DNA of 6,978 nucleotides from Lachnospiraceae bacterium (lineage in GTDB: Bacteria; Bacillota; Clostridia; Lachnospirales; Lachnospiraceae): positions 1 to 6,978 of the forward strand of contig JAIKXK010000213.1 in the NCBI GenBank assembly GCA_024684155.1, written 5' to 3'. This document shows, one piece after another, positions 1-5,866 of this stretch (within the stretch, counting starts at the first letter, position 1; the number at the start of each line of letters is the position of its first letter). Under the pieces are notes generated by a model. It searched no databases and was not told the origin of the DNA. It saw nothing but the letters and a program-made list of their open reading frames with translations. Both the position numbers and the translations under genes were made by a program.

Positions 1-19
1 ATTCTTCTAATAGTGCCAT
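1..19 (-). CDS. Start of an unidentified gene running off the left edge
   Basis: An ATG at 17-19 on the minus strand opens a frame reading MALLEE before the window ends. An AAAAGGA element (32-38) lies upstream at a long spacing of about 12 nt. A good extended -10 promoter (70-98) points at it and would give a leader of roughly 44 nt. Six residues are too few to name a product. The case for a gene rests on the promoter, Shine-Dalgarno and ATG occurring in the right order. The true start could instead lie outside the window. Confidence 0.4.
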
Positions 20-53
20 AATTATTTATATTCCTTTTCTTATTTAATTTGGA

Positions 54-82
54 TTGAAAATCCTTATAAAGTATAGCAAAAT
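54..82 (+). promoter_or_regulatory. Candidate promoter for the small membrane protein
   Basis: TTGAAA (54-59, 5/6 to the -35 consensus) lies 17 bp before CAAAAT (77-82, 4/6 to the -10 consensus). The start site would be near 89, leaving a leader of about 43 nt before the ATG at 132. The element interleaves with the stronger minus-strand promoter at 70-98, so the two could not easily be occupied together. In A/T-rich DNA such matches arise by chance, so the call is tentative. Confidence 0.3.
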
Positions 83-98
83 AGTATACAAGATTCAA
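70..98 (-). promoter_or_regulatory. Extended -10 promoter for the left-edge gene
   Basis: Read on the minus strand, TTGAAT (93-98) is separated by exactly 17 bp from TATACT (70-75), and the -10 is preceded by TGC, an extended -10 TGn motif. The match to the housekeeping sigma consensus is 4/6 at -35 and 5/6 at -10. Transcription would begin near position 63. A short inverted repeat, GGATT-N3-AATCC (51-63), would then sit at the very 5' end of the transcript. This is the best promoter in the window by eye. It overlaps a weaker plus-strand candidate. Confidence 0.55.
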
Positions 99-131
99 TG
101 ACAACATCAAGGAATCGGAAAGGATATCAAT

Positions 132-365
132 ATGAAAAAAGCAAAACAAATTTTAGCCATTATTGGAATTATTTTATTGGTAGGTCTTTATGTTCTTACC
201 TTCGTTTTGGCTATAATAGATGATCCAAACACCATGAAATTACTTAGCGCATCTATTGTTGCAACCATCGTAATTCCAGCCGGCATTTGGATCATAGGAA
301 TCTTTGTAAAATTATCTTCTCCGTCTAAGGGCCCAGATGATGATACCAAAGACGATAGCCAATAG
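132..365 (+). CDS. Small two-helix membrane protein, unknown function
   Basis: This 77-residue protein has a short basic N-terminus (MKKAKQ) and two hydrophobic segments, about residues 7-29 and 38-59, joined by a short loop carrying a DDP turn. The tail (61-77) is very polar and acidic. I recall similar small proteins in Lachnospiraceae starting MKK, with LLVGLY in helix 1 and an ATIVIP-like stretch in helix 2, but know of no function. The start is supported by an AAAGGA Shine-Dalgarno (about 118-123), 8 nt before the ATG. It is the only complete gene on the plus strand and converges on the permease gene, overlapping it by 54 bp. The whole polar tail is encoded inside that overlap. No intrinsic terminator follows its TAG. 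A chance open frame is possible, but two clean helices plus a Shine-Dalgarno argue against it. Confidence 0.7.
   Translation: MKKAKQILAIIGIILLVGLYVLTFVLAIIDDPNTMKLLSASIVATIVIPAGIWIIGIFVKLSSPSKGPDDDTKDDSQ
312..365. other. Convergent 54-bp antisense coding overlap
   Basis: The 3' ends of the plus-strand small membrane protein and the minus-strand permease overlap here. The plus codon grid and the minus codon grid coincide, because 312-314 is both a plus codon (TTA, Leu61) and the minus stop (TAA). Every codon of one gene is therefore the reverse complement of a codon of the other. The permease's last hydrophobic residues and its four terminal arginines are opposite the small protein's Asp/Ser/Pro-rich tail; for example Asp69-Asp71 (GAT) face three Ile codons (ATC). 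No hairpin with a T-run is visible for either transcript. Confidence 0.85.
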
Positions 366-2447
366 TGGAATAATAATTCCGAACAAAATACCAAAGATTA
401 ATACGGCATTGGCCGAGGTGGTCAAATATTCCATATCATAGCTCTTTGATGCTACAACAACAGCATTTGAAGAGCTTTCTTCATCTGAAGTCATAAGTGA
501 TAAATTGTCCATAAATAAAGTAGCATTTCTACCTGATACATATTGGTTTGCAGAATCTGTAAAGATGTAGCTAGAACCATAGACAAATAAGGTTCCACCA
601 TTATCGGTATCTACTTCAAGCCCTAAAGTGTAGGTACCTTCTTCATCCCCATCTTCCTTTGTAATTCCAGTTGTTCCTGTAATCTGAGAAATAGTTTCTG
701 CCGTTACACCCTGCTTTAGAATTGCACTTTCTGAAGAAGTTAAAAGGGGTGTATAGGTATACACATCTGCATCTTCAGGATATGTAAGTGCTAAAGAATA
801 TGGTGCTAATACAGACATCGTTCCATACACATCTGAAGTTGCATCTGTATTTTTTACGTTTGGTAATAGGAAATACTGCAACTGATAGTAATAGTTTCGA
901 TCCATATCTGCTACTAATCCATCTTCTACAGATACACTGTAATTTGCAAGTAATGACTGTAAATTTGGCAAATTTGCTGTACTATTAAAGTCTAATGTAA
1001 TAAATACATTTCCGCCATTTTCCATATAAGCTAATACCTTAGCCACATCGTCTTCAGAAAAATCTGTCTGAGGAGCATGAATAATCAAAGCGGAGCAATC
1101 GTCAGAAATCGCATCTACTGTTAATAAGTTAAGGGTTTCAAGTGTCATATTTGCCTTTGAAACCACATCGGTATAGCTAGAAGAAAGTGTTGTTTCATCA
1201 TGTCCTTCTAACTGATATACCACTGGTAAATCTTCAGAGGTTACATATTGAAGTGCACTGGTTAAAAGTCCCTCTCCATCATAACCTGTTACAGACTGTG
1301 TATAGGTTATGTAATCTACCTCATATTCATACATATCATCATAACTAACTACCTTTGACATATCACCACATTCTACAATTAAACTTCCTGTTGATAAATC
1401 TGATTCTGTATAGTTAGATACAAAGGTTGGATTTGATTCTGTATCAATATATTCTTCTGTAATATGCTTTGAAGCAGCGTCATAATTATTTACCATTTTG
1501 GCAACAATTTCATCTACACTATCTTCTGTACCAACAACATAAACGGTAATATCATCCTCTAACCCGGATAAGTATTCCTTTGTTTCGTCTGTAAGTGAAT
1601 ACAACTTTGCAGATGTTACATCAATGGTTGCATAGTTTTCTGGTATATAGGTAGCTGCAATATTAACAAGTACACAGGCTACAATTCCAACAATAATTCC
1701 TGAGGTAGAAAATACAGTAAAGGAAACCTTTGTAGCACTAACGCTCCAACGTCTTTTTAAAATCACCTGTGTTGTTAAGAAAATCATTAAAGCAACGATA
1801 GAAACGTCATAAATGACATCTTTTACCTCAAATGCACCACTCAAAAAGTTTGACAAAGGAGTCATTAAATCATAACAGTTTAAAATCTTTGAAAGTAAAT
1901 CTGGCAATGAAAGTGCAGAAACCACAGAACTCATCATATAACCAACAAATAAAACAACAAAGGAAATGATTGCTGCTAAAATCTGACTTTCAAATAATGA
2001 GGAAATAAATAAACCAATGGATATACAAACCAATCCATAGAGCCAAAAACCAAGGACAGCAATGTAGTTTTGTACAAAATCCACTGTTCCATAATGGGCC
2101 ATTACAATAGGTGAAAGGCAAATCACACCACAAACAATACTATAAGTGGCAGCCATAGCCAAAAACTTGCCAAAGACAATCTTAAAAACTGAAATTGGTG
2201 AAGTTAAAAGTAACTGGTCTGTTTTATTTTTTCTTTCCTCTGCAAGGGAACGCATGGTAAGAATTGGAACAGCAATTAAAACTACAAATACCAATCCATG
2301 AACTGTATATGAAATTGTAGGATATGCGCTAGTCATATTATAAACTGTAAAATACAATCCAAATAACGCTAATAAAACACCTACAAATAACCATCCTATT
2401 ACATTTTGGAATAAGGATTTAAACTCTCTTTTAAAAATTGCAAGCAT
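312..2447 (-). CDS. GldF-GldG-type fused ABC transporter permease
   Basis: This is the membrane subunit of the ABC transporter whose ATPase lies just upstream; the substrate is unknown. Residues 1-233 form an ABC-2 type permease domain with six probable helices (about 16-37, 50-67, 90-115, 127-150, 155-181, 209-231). It carries the conserved cytoplasmic stretch MRSLAEERKNKTDQLL (65-80) typical of GldF/NosY-like permeases. After a basic KRRW junction (231-234), a GldG-like auxiliary part begins: helix 246-267, then the family signature ATIDVTSAKLYSLTDET (273-289), a large Ser/Thr/Tyr/Asp-rich extracytoplasmic region to about 678 with a YQLEGHDE element (411-418), a final helix at 679-707, and an RRRR end. 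GldF and GldG are separate proteins in gliding Bacteroidetes, so this is a fusion. The start overlaps the ATPase stop (TAATG), with AAGGAGG (2458-2464) 10 nt upstream. In Firmicutes the role is unproven; gliding is not implied. Confidence 0.87.
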   Translation of the reverse strand: MLAIFKREFKSLFQNVIGWLFVGVLLALFGLYFTVYNMTSAYPTISYTVHGLVFVVLIAVPILTMRSLAEERKNKTDQLLLTSPISVFKIVFGKFLAMAATYSIVCGVICLSPIVMAHYGTVDFVQNYIAVLGFWLYGLVCISIGLFISSLFESQILAAIISFVVLFVGYMMSSVVSALSLPDLLSKILNCYDLMTPLSNFLSGAFEVKDVIYDVSIVALMIFLTTQVILKRRWSVSATKVSFTVFSTSGIIVGIVACVLVNIAATYIPENYATIDVTSAKLYSLTDETKEYLSGLEDDITVYVVGTEDSVDEIVAKMVNNYDAASKHITEEYIDTESNPTFVSNYTESDLSTGSLIVECGDMSKVVSYDDMYEYEVDYITYTQSVTGYDGEGLLTSALQYVTSEDLPVVYQLEGHDETTLSSSYTDVVSKANMTLETLNLLTVDAISDDCSALIIHAPQTDFSEDDVAKVLAYMENGGNVFITLDFNSTANLPNLQSLLANYSVSVEDGLVADMDRNYYYQLQYFLLPNVKNTDATSDVYGTMSVLAPYSLALTYPEDADVYTYTPLLTSSESAILKQGVTAETISQITGTTGITKEDGDEEGTYTLGLEVDTDNGGTLFVYGSSYIFTDSANQYVSGRNATLFMDNLSLMTSDEESSSNAVVVASKSYDMEYLTTSANAVLIFGILFGIIIPLLAIVFGIIIWALRRRR

Positions 2448-3409
2448 TATTCTTCATCCTCCTTATTCTCTTCTGCTTCATCCTGTTGTGTCATTTCAAG
2501 GAATAAATCTTCTAAGGACTGTCCTAATTCCTTCATTCCAAAAATTGCCACTCCGTTCTGACTCAAAGCCAAAGATACTTCTTCTCGAATATCTTCATTT
2601 CCTTTTGCCGAAACTTGAATCAAAACTTTTCCTTCTTCTAGATCCTCTACGGATACATGATCTACCAAAGAAAGATTCTTTAATATGTTTTCACAACTTT
2701 CTCTATCGCCCTTTGCTTCAATTTCAATTTGCTGTGAAGCCTTAATGTGTAAAGAAAGATTTGATACAACCTCACTAAGGACTAATTTTCCTTTTGAAAT
2801 AATAAAAACATGATCACATACTTCAGATATTTCAGATAAAATATGGGAACTGATAATAACCGTATGTTTCTCTCCTAGTTCCCGAATTAATTGACGAATC
2901 TCTGTAATCTGTAATGGATCAAGCCCTACCGTAGGCTCATCTAAAATAATCATTTCAGGAGATCCTATAATGGCCTGAGCAATACCGACACGCTGTTTAT
3001 ATCCCTTTGATAAATTTCGAATCAAACGACGTTCTACATCAAGGGTTTGTGTTCGTTCCATAGCCGAAGTCACTTCCGCCTTTTTCTCCGCTTTTTTTAC
3101 CCCTTTTAAATCAGCTACAAAATATAAATACTCTGATACTGTCATATCCTGATACAAAGGTGGCATTTCTGGCAAATAACCAATTTTTGACTTTGCTTTT
3201 TTTGCATCTTTTAAAATATCAAAACCGTCTATTGTAACTGTTCCTTTTGATGGTGCAATATAGCCAGTCATAATATTCATGGTTGTTGATTTCCCCGCAC
3301 CATTCGGGCCTAATAATCCATAAATTTTTCCAGGTTCTACTGTAAAACTTAGACCATCAAGGGCGGCGTGATTCCCGTAATTTTTTGTTAGGTTTTTTAC
3401 TTCAATCAC
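2447..3409 (-). CDS. ABC transporter ATP-binding protein (GldA-like)
   Basis: This cytoplasmic ATPase powers the fused permease encoded directly downstream. All core motifs are present: Walker A GPNGAGKST (34-42), a GYLPE Q-loop region (77-81) with Glu in the usual Gln position, ABC signature LSKGYKQRVG (133-142), Walker B MIILDEP (153-159), D-loop GLDP (162-165) and switch His189 in ISSHIL. The LSKGY signature and a C-terminal accessory domain of about 100 residues (215-305) fit the ABC-2/GldA-NatA class that works with 6-helix permeases. The last 15 residues are strongly acidic and contain the next gene's Shine-Dalgarno. The start is GTG, not ATG, chosen because TAGGAGG (3418-3424) lies 8 nt upstream and the family typically begins I-E-V-x-N-L at once. 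The 320-residue length is normal for the class. Substrate cannot be inferred. Confidence 0.93.
   Translation of the reverse strand: MIEVKNLTKNYGNHAALDGLSFTVEPGKIYGLLGPNGAGKSTTMNIMTGYIAPSKGTVTIDGFDILKDAKKAKSKIGYLPEMPPLYQDMTVSEYLYFVADLKGVKKAEKKAEVTSAMERTQTLDVERRLIRNLSKGYKQRVGIAQAIIGSPEMIILDEPTVGLDPLQITEIRQLIRELGEKHTVIISSHILSEISEVCDHVFIISKGKLVLSEVVSNLSLHIKASQQIEIEAKGDRESCENILKNLSLVDHVSVEDLEEGKVLIQVSAKGNEDIREEVSLALSQNGVAIFGMKELGQSLEDLFLEMTQQDEAEENKEDEE
2458..2464 (-). promoter_or_regulatory. Shine-Dalgarno of the permease, inside the ATPase gene
   Basis: A perfect AAGGAGG lies within the last codons of the ATPase (encoding Lys-Glu-Asp) and sits 10 nt before the permease ATG. With the one-base stop/start overlap TAATG it fixes the permease start at 2447 and predicts translational coupling of the two subunits. 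Confidence 0.8.
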
Positions 3410-3417
3410 AACTATTT

Positions 3418-3424
3418 CCTCCTA
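3418..3424 (-). promoter_or_regulatory. Shine-Dalgarno that selects the GTG start of the ATPase
   Basis: TAGGAGG lies 8 nt before the GTG at 3407-3409. No ATG stands between this site and the conserved first residues of the ATPase domain, so GTG is the initiation codon. Confidence 0.8.
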
Positions 3425-3456
3425 ATTATTTTATACACGCAAAATAAATTTTAGCC

Positions 3457-3484
3457 TTTATATGTGTATTGTTTATGTTATAAA
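3457..3484 (-). promoter_or_regulatory. Candidate promoter for the ABC transporter operon
   Basis: On the minus strand TTTATA (3479-3484, 4/6) is followed after 16 bp by TATAAA (3457-3462, 5/6). Transcription would start near 3450, about 40 nt before the GTG codon. A promoter is expected here because the purA terminator lies immediately upstream. The region is very A/T-rich, so other placements are possible. Two TCACA repeats sit just upstream (3485-3500). Confidence 0.35.
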
Positions 3485-3500
3485 TGTGACGAAATTGTGA
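3485..3500 (-). repeat. Direct repeat TCACA, one helical turn apart
   Basis: On the minus strand TCACA occurs at 3496-3500 and again at 3485-3489, a period of 11 bp, each copy followed by T-rich sequence. The pair abuts the upstream side of the candidate -35 box of the ABC operon, where an activator dimer of the response-regulator type could bind. Only five bases repeat exactly, so the functional reading is a guess. Confidence 0.3.
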
Positions 3501-3504
3501 ACAT

Positions 3505-3529
3505 AAAAAGGCACCTCCTAAGAGGTGCC
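3505..3529 (-). terminator. Intrinsic terminator after purA
   Basis: A perfect 8-bp stem, GGCACCTC/GAGGTGCC (3510-3517 and 3522-3529), with a 4-nt loop is followed on the minus strand by TTTTT (3505-3509). It begins 11 nt after the purA stop codon and separates purA from the ABC operon. Confidence 0.92.
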
Positions 3530-3540
3530 CATAATATCAA

Positions 3541-4833
3541 TTATTTTGATAAAGGTGACTTACGATAAATAATATCGCTACGTCCAGGACCATTACTAAC
3601 CATAGTAATAGGATAACCAATTTGTTCTTCAATAAATTCTACATAGTTTCTACAGTTTTCTGGTAGTTCATCGAAATTCTTAATACCACGAATGTCTTCT
3701 TTCCAGCCAGGTAGTGTCTTAAGAACCGGCTTTGCTTTTTCAAGCTTTGAAGTAACAGGGAAATCTGTGGTTACTTCCCCATCAATTTCATATCCAACAC
3801 ATACAGGAATTTCATCCAGGTAACCAAGTACATCTAATACAGTAAAGGCAACATCTGTTGTACCCTGCATACGACAACCGTATTTAGAAGCTACACAGTC
3901 GAACCATCCCATACGTCTTGGGCGACCTGTGGTAGCGCCGAACTCACCACCATCACCACCACGTCTGCGGAGTTCATCTGCTTCATCGCCAAAAATTTCT
4001 GAAACAAATGCACCAGCACCAACAGCGGAAGAATACGCTTTACACACAGTCACAATTTCTTTAATTTCATAAGGAGCAACACCAGCACCGATTGCACCAT
4101 AAGCAGCTAAAGTAGATGATGAAGTAACCATTGGATAAATTCCATGATCTGGATCTTTTAATGTTCCAAGCTGTCCCTCTAAAAGAACTGTCTTTCCTTC
4201 TTTTAAAGCCTTATCAAGCATTAATGAAACATCACATACATAAGGAGCAATCATATCTCTATATTCATGCAGGGTATCTAAAAGTTCCTTTTCATCAATG
4301 GCTGGTTTGTGATATAAATGCTCTAATAATACGTTTTTCTGAGCACATACTCTAGGAATCTTTTCCTGCAAAAGCTCATCATCAAATAATTCTGAAACCT
4401 GGAAACCAATTTTCGCATACTTGTCAGAATAAAATGGTGCAATTCCTGATTTGGTTGATCCAAAAGATGCCTTTCCAAGTCTTTCTTCTTCATATTGATC
4501 AAATAAAATATGATAAGGCATTACAATCTGTGCACGATTTGAAACTGCAATCTTTGGAGCAGGAACTCCCTTATCTGTAATCGATTTAATCTCGTTAATC
4601 AAAATAGGAATATTAAGTGCTACACCATTACCAATTACACTTGTGGTATGGTTATAAAACACACCTGAAGGTAACGTATGAAGTGCAAACTTACCATAAT
4701 CATTAACGATGGTATGTCCTGCATTTGCACCACCCTGGAATCGTACAATATAGTCAGCCTTCTCTGCTAACATATCTGTGATTTTACCTTTTCCTTCATC
4801 ACCCCAGTTTGCTCCTACAACAGCCTTAATCAT
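3541..4833 (-). CDS. purA: Adenylosuccinate synthase (variant clade)
   Basis: This enzyme joins IMP and aspartate using GTP, the first committed step from IMP to AMP, and works in the cytoplasm as a dimer. At 430 residues it has the family's normal length. Visible motifs are the P-loop-like GDEGKGK with catalytic Asp12 (11-17), GGANAGHT with catalytic His40 (34-41), the STKSGIAP loop (126-133), VTSS with Thr237 (236-239), ATTGRPRR (300-307) and the base-recognition TVLD with Asp334. Several usually invariant positions differ: Lys141 for the inter-subunit IMP-binding Arg (E. coli R143), EGQLG (219-223) for EGAQG (Gln224), GAFVSE (274-279) for GPFPTE, and GPGR (415-418) for GPDR. I recall the same variants in other Lachnospiraceae, so this is a clade feature rather than decay. 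TAGGAGG (4844-4850) lies 10 nt before the ATG. It follows the DegV gene by 45 bp with no terminator, so cotranscription is likely. Confidence 0.93.
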   Translation of the reverse strand: MIKAVVGANWGDEGKGKITDMLAEKADYIVRFQGGANAGHTIVNDYGKFALHTLPSGVFYNHTTSVIGNGVALNIPILINEIKSITDKGVPAPKIAVSNRAQIVMPYHILFDQYEEERLGKASFGSTKSGIAPFYSDKYAKIGFQVSELFDDELLQEKIPRVCAQKNVLLEHLYHKPAIDEKELLDTLHEYRDMIAPYVCDVSLMLDKALKEGKTVLLEGQLGTLKDPDHGIYPMVTSSSTLAAYGAIGAGVAPYEIKEIVTVCKAYSSAVGAGAFVSEIFGDEADELRRRGGDGGEFGATTGRPRRMGWFDCVASKYGCRMQGTTDVAFTVLDVLGYLDEIPVCVGYEIDGEVTTDFPVTSKLEKAKPVLKTLPGWKEDIRGIKNFDELPENCRNYVEFIEEQIGYPITMVSNGPGRSDIIYRKSPLSK

Positions 4834-4878
4834 CTTTCTCTTTCCTCCTAAGCTTTCGCTTTCTATATAAACTAAAAA

Positions 4879-5751
4879 TTAGATATTTTCTACAATTGAT
4901 TTGGTAGCAGTAATAGCTAATGCTCCTGGTCCAATATGACAACTTACAGAAAGTGCCAAAGGATTGATTTCAATTTTATGATTAGGGAAACGCTCTTCTG
5001 CTTCCTTCTTAAACTCTTCCGCTTCTTCTAAGTTATTGGTATGAGCGATGGAAATAACATATTCTTTTCCCTCTTCATCCTTAAAGCGTTCCTTTAAATC
5101 TTTTTCAATAGCATCTAACATAATCTGTTTTGCCTGCTTCATTGTGCGGGCCTTTGAAAATGTATCAAGCTTTTCACCCTGAATTTGTAATACAGGTTTT
5201 ATGTGAAGCAAGGTTCCGATTGCTGCTACAGCAGGTGTCAATCTACCACCTTTTTTCAAATACTTCAATGTATCTACTGTAATATAAATTGTAGATTCCT
5301 TCTTATGCTCTTCTAAATACTCTTTTATTTCAAGAGCTGACTTTCCTTCATCAGCTAATTTCTTTGCTTCTAAGGCAGATAGACGCTGAGTTACAGAAAT
5401 TCTTTGATTATCTACAACCTGAACCTTTCCGTCATAATCATCAGAAAGCATAATTGCAGTCTGACAAGAACTAGATAGACCTGAAGACATTGGAATATAT
5501 ACGATTTCATCATACTCTTTTAAAAGTTCATCCCACTTGTCCATAACATCTCCTGCTGAAGGCATAGATGTTGTAATTTGACAATCATTTTCTAACATTT
5601 CATAGAAATCTTTTTGAGATAAATCTACAAATTCAAAAAATAACTTCTCATCAATATAAAAAGGCATTGGCAATACAAAAACGCCTGTCTTTTCCTGTTC
5701 ACTTGGTGTAATACCACTATTTGTATCTGTTACAATTGCTACTTTACTCAT
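4879..5751 (-). CDS. DegV/FakB family fatty-acid-binding protein
   Basis: Proteins of this family bind a fatty acid and, as FakB, present it to the kinase FakA for phosphorylation and entry into phospholipid synthesis. The 290-residue length is standard. The N-terminal VAIVTDTNSGI (4-14) matches the family's TDS/TDT opening. Further motifs are TTSMPS (60-65, usually TSQPS, so Met replaces Gln), SSGLSS (89-94), LKYLKKGGRL (162-171) and SCHIGPGA (270-277). Thr61, Ser93, Arg170 and His272 fall where the carboxylate-binding residues of characterised FakB proteins lie. The start is set by TAAGGAG (5757-5763), 5 nt before the ATG. It is probably transcribed with purA. No FakA gene is in the window, so which fatty acid is bound, or whether it serves FakA at all, cannot be said. 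Confidence 0.92.
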   Translation of the reverse strand: MSKVAIVTDTNSGITPSEQEKTGVFVLPMPFYIDEKLFFEFVDLSQKDFYEMLENDCQITTSMPSAGDVMDKWDELLKEYDEIVYIPMSSGLSSSCQTAIMLSDDYDGKVQVVDNQRISVTQRLSALEAKKLADEGKSALEIKEYLEEHKKESTIYITVDTLKYLKKGGRLTPAVAAIGTLLHIKPVLQIQGEKLDTFSKARTMKQAKQIMLDAIEKDLKERFKDEEGKEYVISIAHTNNLEEAEEFKKEAEERFPNHKIEINPLALSVSCHIGPGALAITATKSIVENI

Positions 5752-5794
5752 ATATACTCCTTACTCGGTTTATGAATACTAACACACGAAGTGT

Positions 5795-5823
5795 AGTTTA
5801 CCATATTTTAGCTTTATATACAA
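5795..5823 (-). promoter_or_regulatory. Candidate extended -10 promoter for degV-purA
   Basis: On the minus strand TTGTAT (5818-5823) is followed after 17 bp by TAAACT (5795-5800), preceded by TGG, an extended -10 motif. Both hexamers are weak (3/6 and 4/6). The position is right: just downstream of the preceding gene's terminator and upstream of the DegV Shine-Dalgarno. A small imperfect hairpin around CACTTCGTG (5776-5793) would lie at the start of the transcript. Confidence 0.35.
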
Positions 5824-5825
5824 AT

Positions 5826-5860
5826 AAAAAGAGGTGAAAACCAAATGTGATTCTCACCTC
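5826..5860 (-). terminator. Intrinsic terminator after the exported protein gene
   Basis: On the minus strand a 12-bp stem (5849-5860 with 5831-5842, two G-U wobbles) closes a 6-nt loop, with GAGGTGA/TCACCTC at its base. It is followed by TTTTTATTTG (5821-5830). It starts 6 nt after the stop codon of the 356-residue protein. Confidence 0.88.
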
Positions 5861-5866
5861 TAAATC

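Noticed and set aside
51..63. Inverted repeat GGATT-N3-AATCC as a terminator for the ABC operon.
   Set aside because: No T-run follows on the minus strand, and it sits where the transcript of the left-edge gene would begin.
367..380. Hairpin GGAAT-N4-ATTCC right after the small gene's stop, as a terminator.
   Set aside because: The stem is only 5 bp of A/T-rich pairing, there is no T-run on either strand, and it lies within permease coding sequence.
312..3409. Evidence of gliding motility from the Gld-type transporter.
   Set aside because: Related ABC systems are widespread in non-gliding Firmicutes and none of the other gliding proteins is present.
3829..3833. PurA base-recognition motif reads TVLD rather than E. 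coli TKLD (Lys331 lost).
   Set aside because: As I recall, B. subtilis PurA has NSID at this site, so the Lys is not universal; the specificity-determining Asp is kept.
3541..4833. The divergent PurA could be a PurZ-type 2-aminoadenylosuccinate synthase.
   Set aside because: PurZ enzymes lack the catalytic Asp of GDEGKGK; here Asp12 is present, and there is no phage context or companion Z-genome gene.
4850..4861. Small AAGC-GAAA-GCTT hairpin next to the purA Shine-Dalgarno, as a translational switch.
   Set aside because: The stem is only 4 bp and does not sequester the AGGAGG; no alternative pairing partner is seen.
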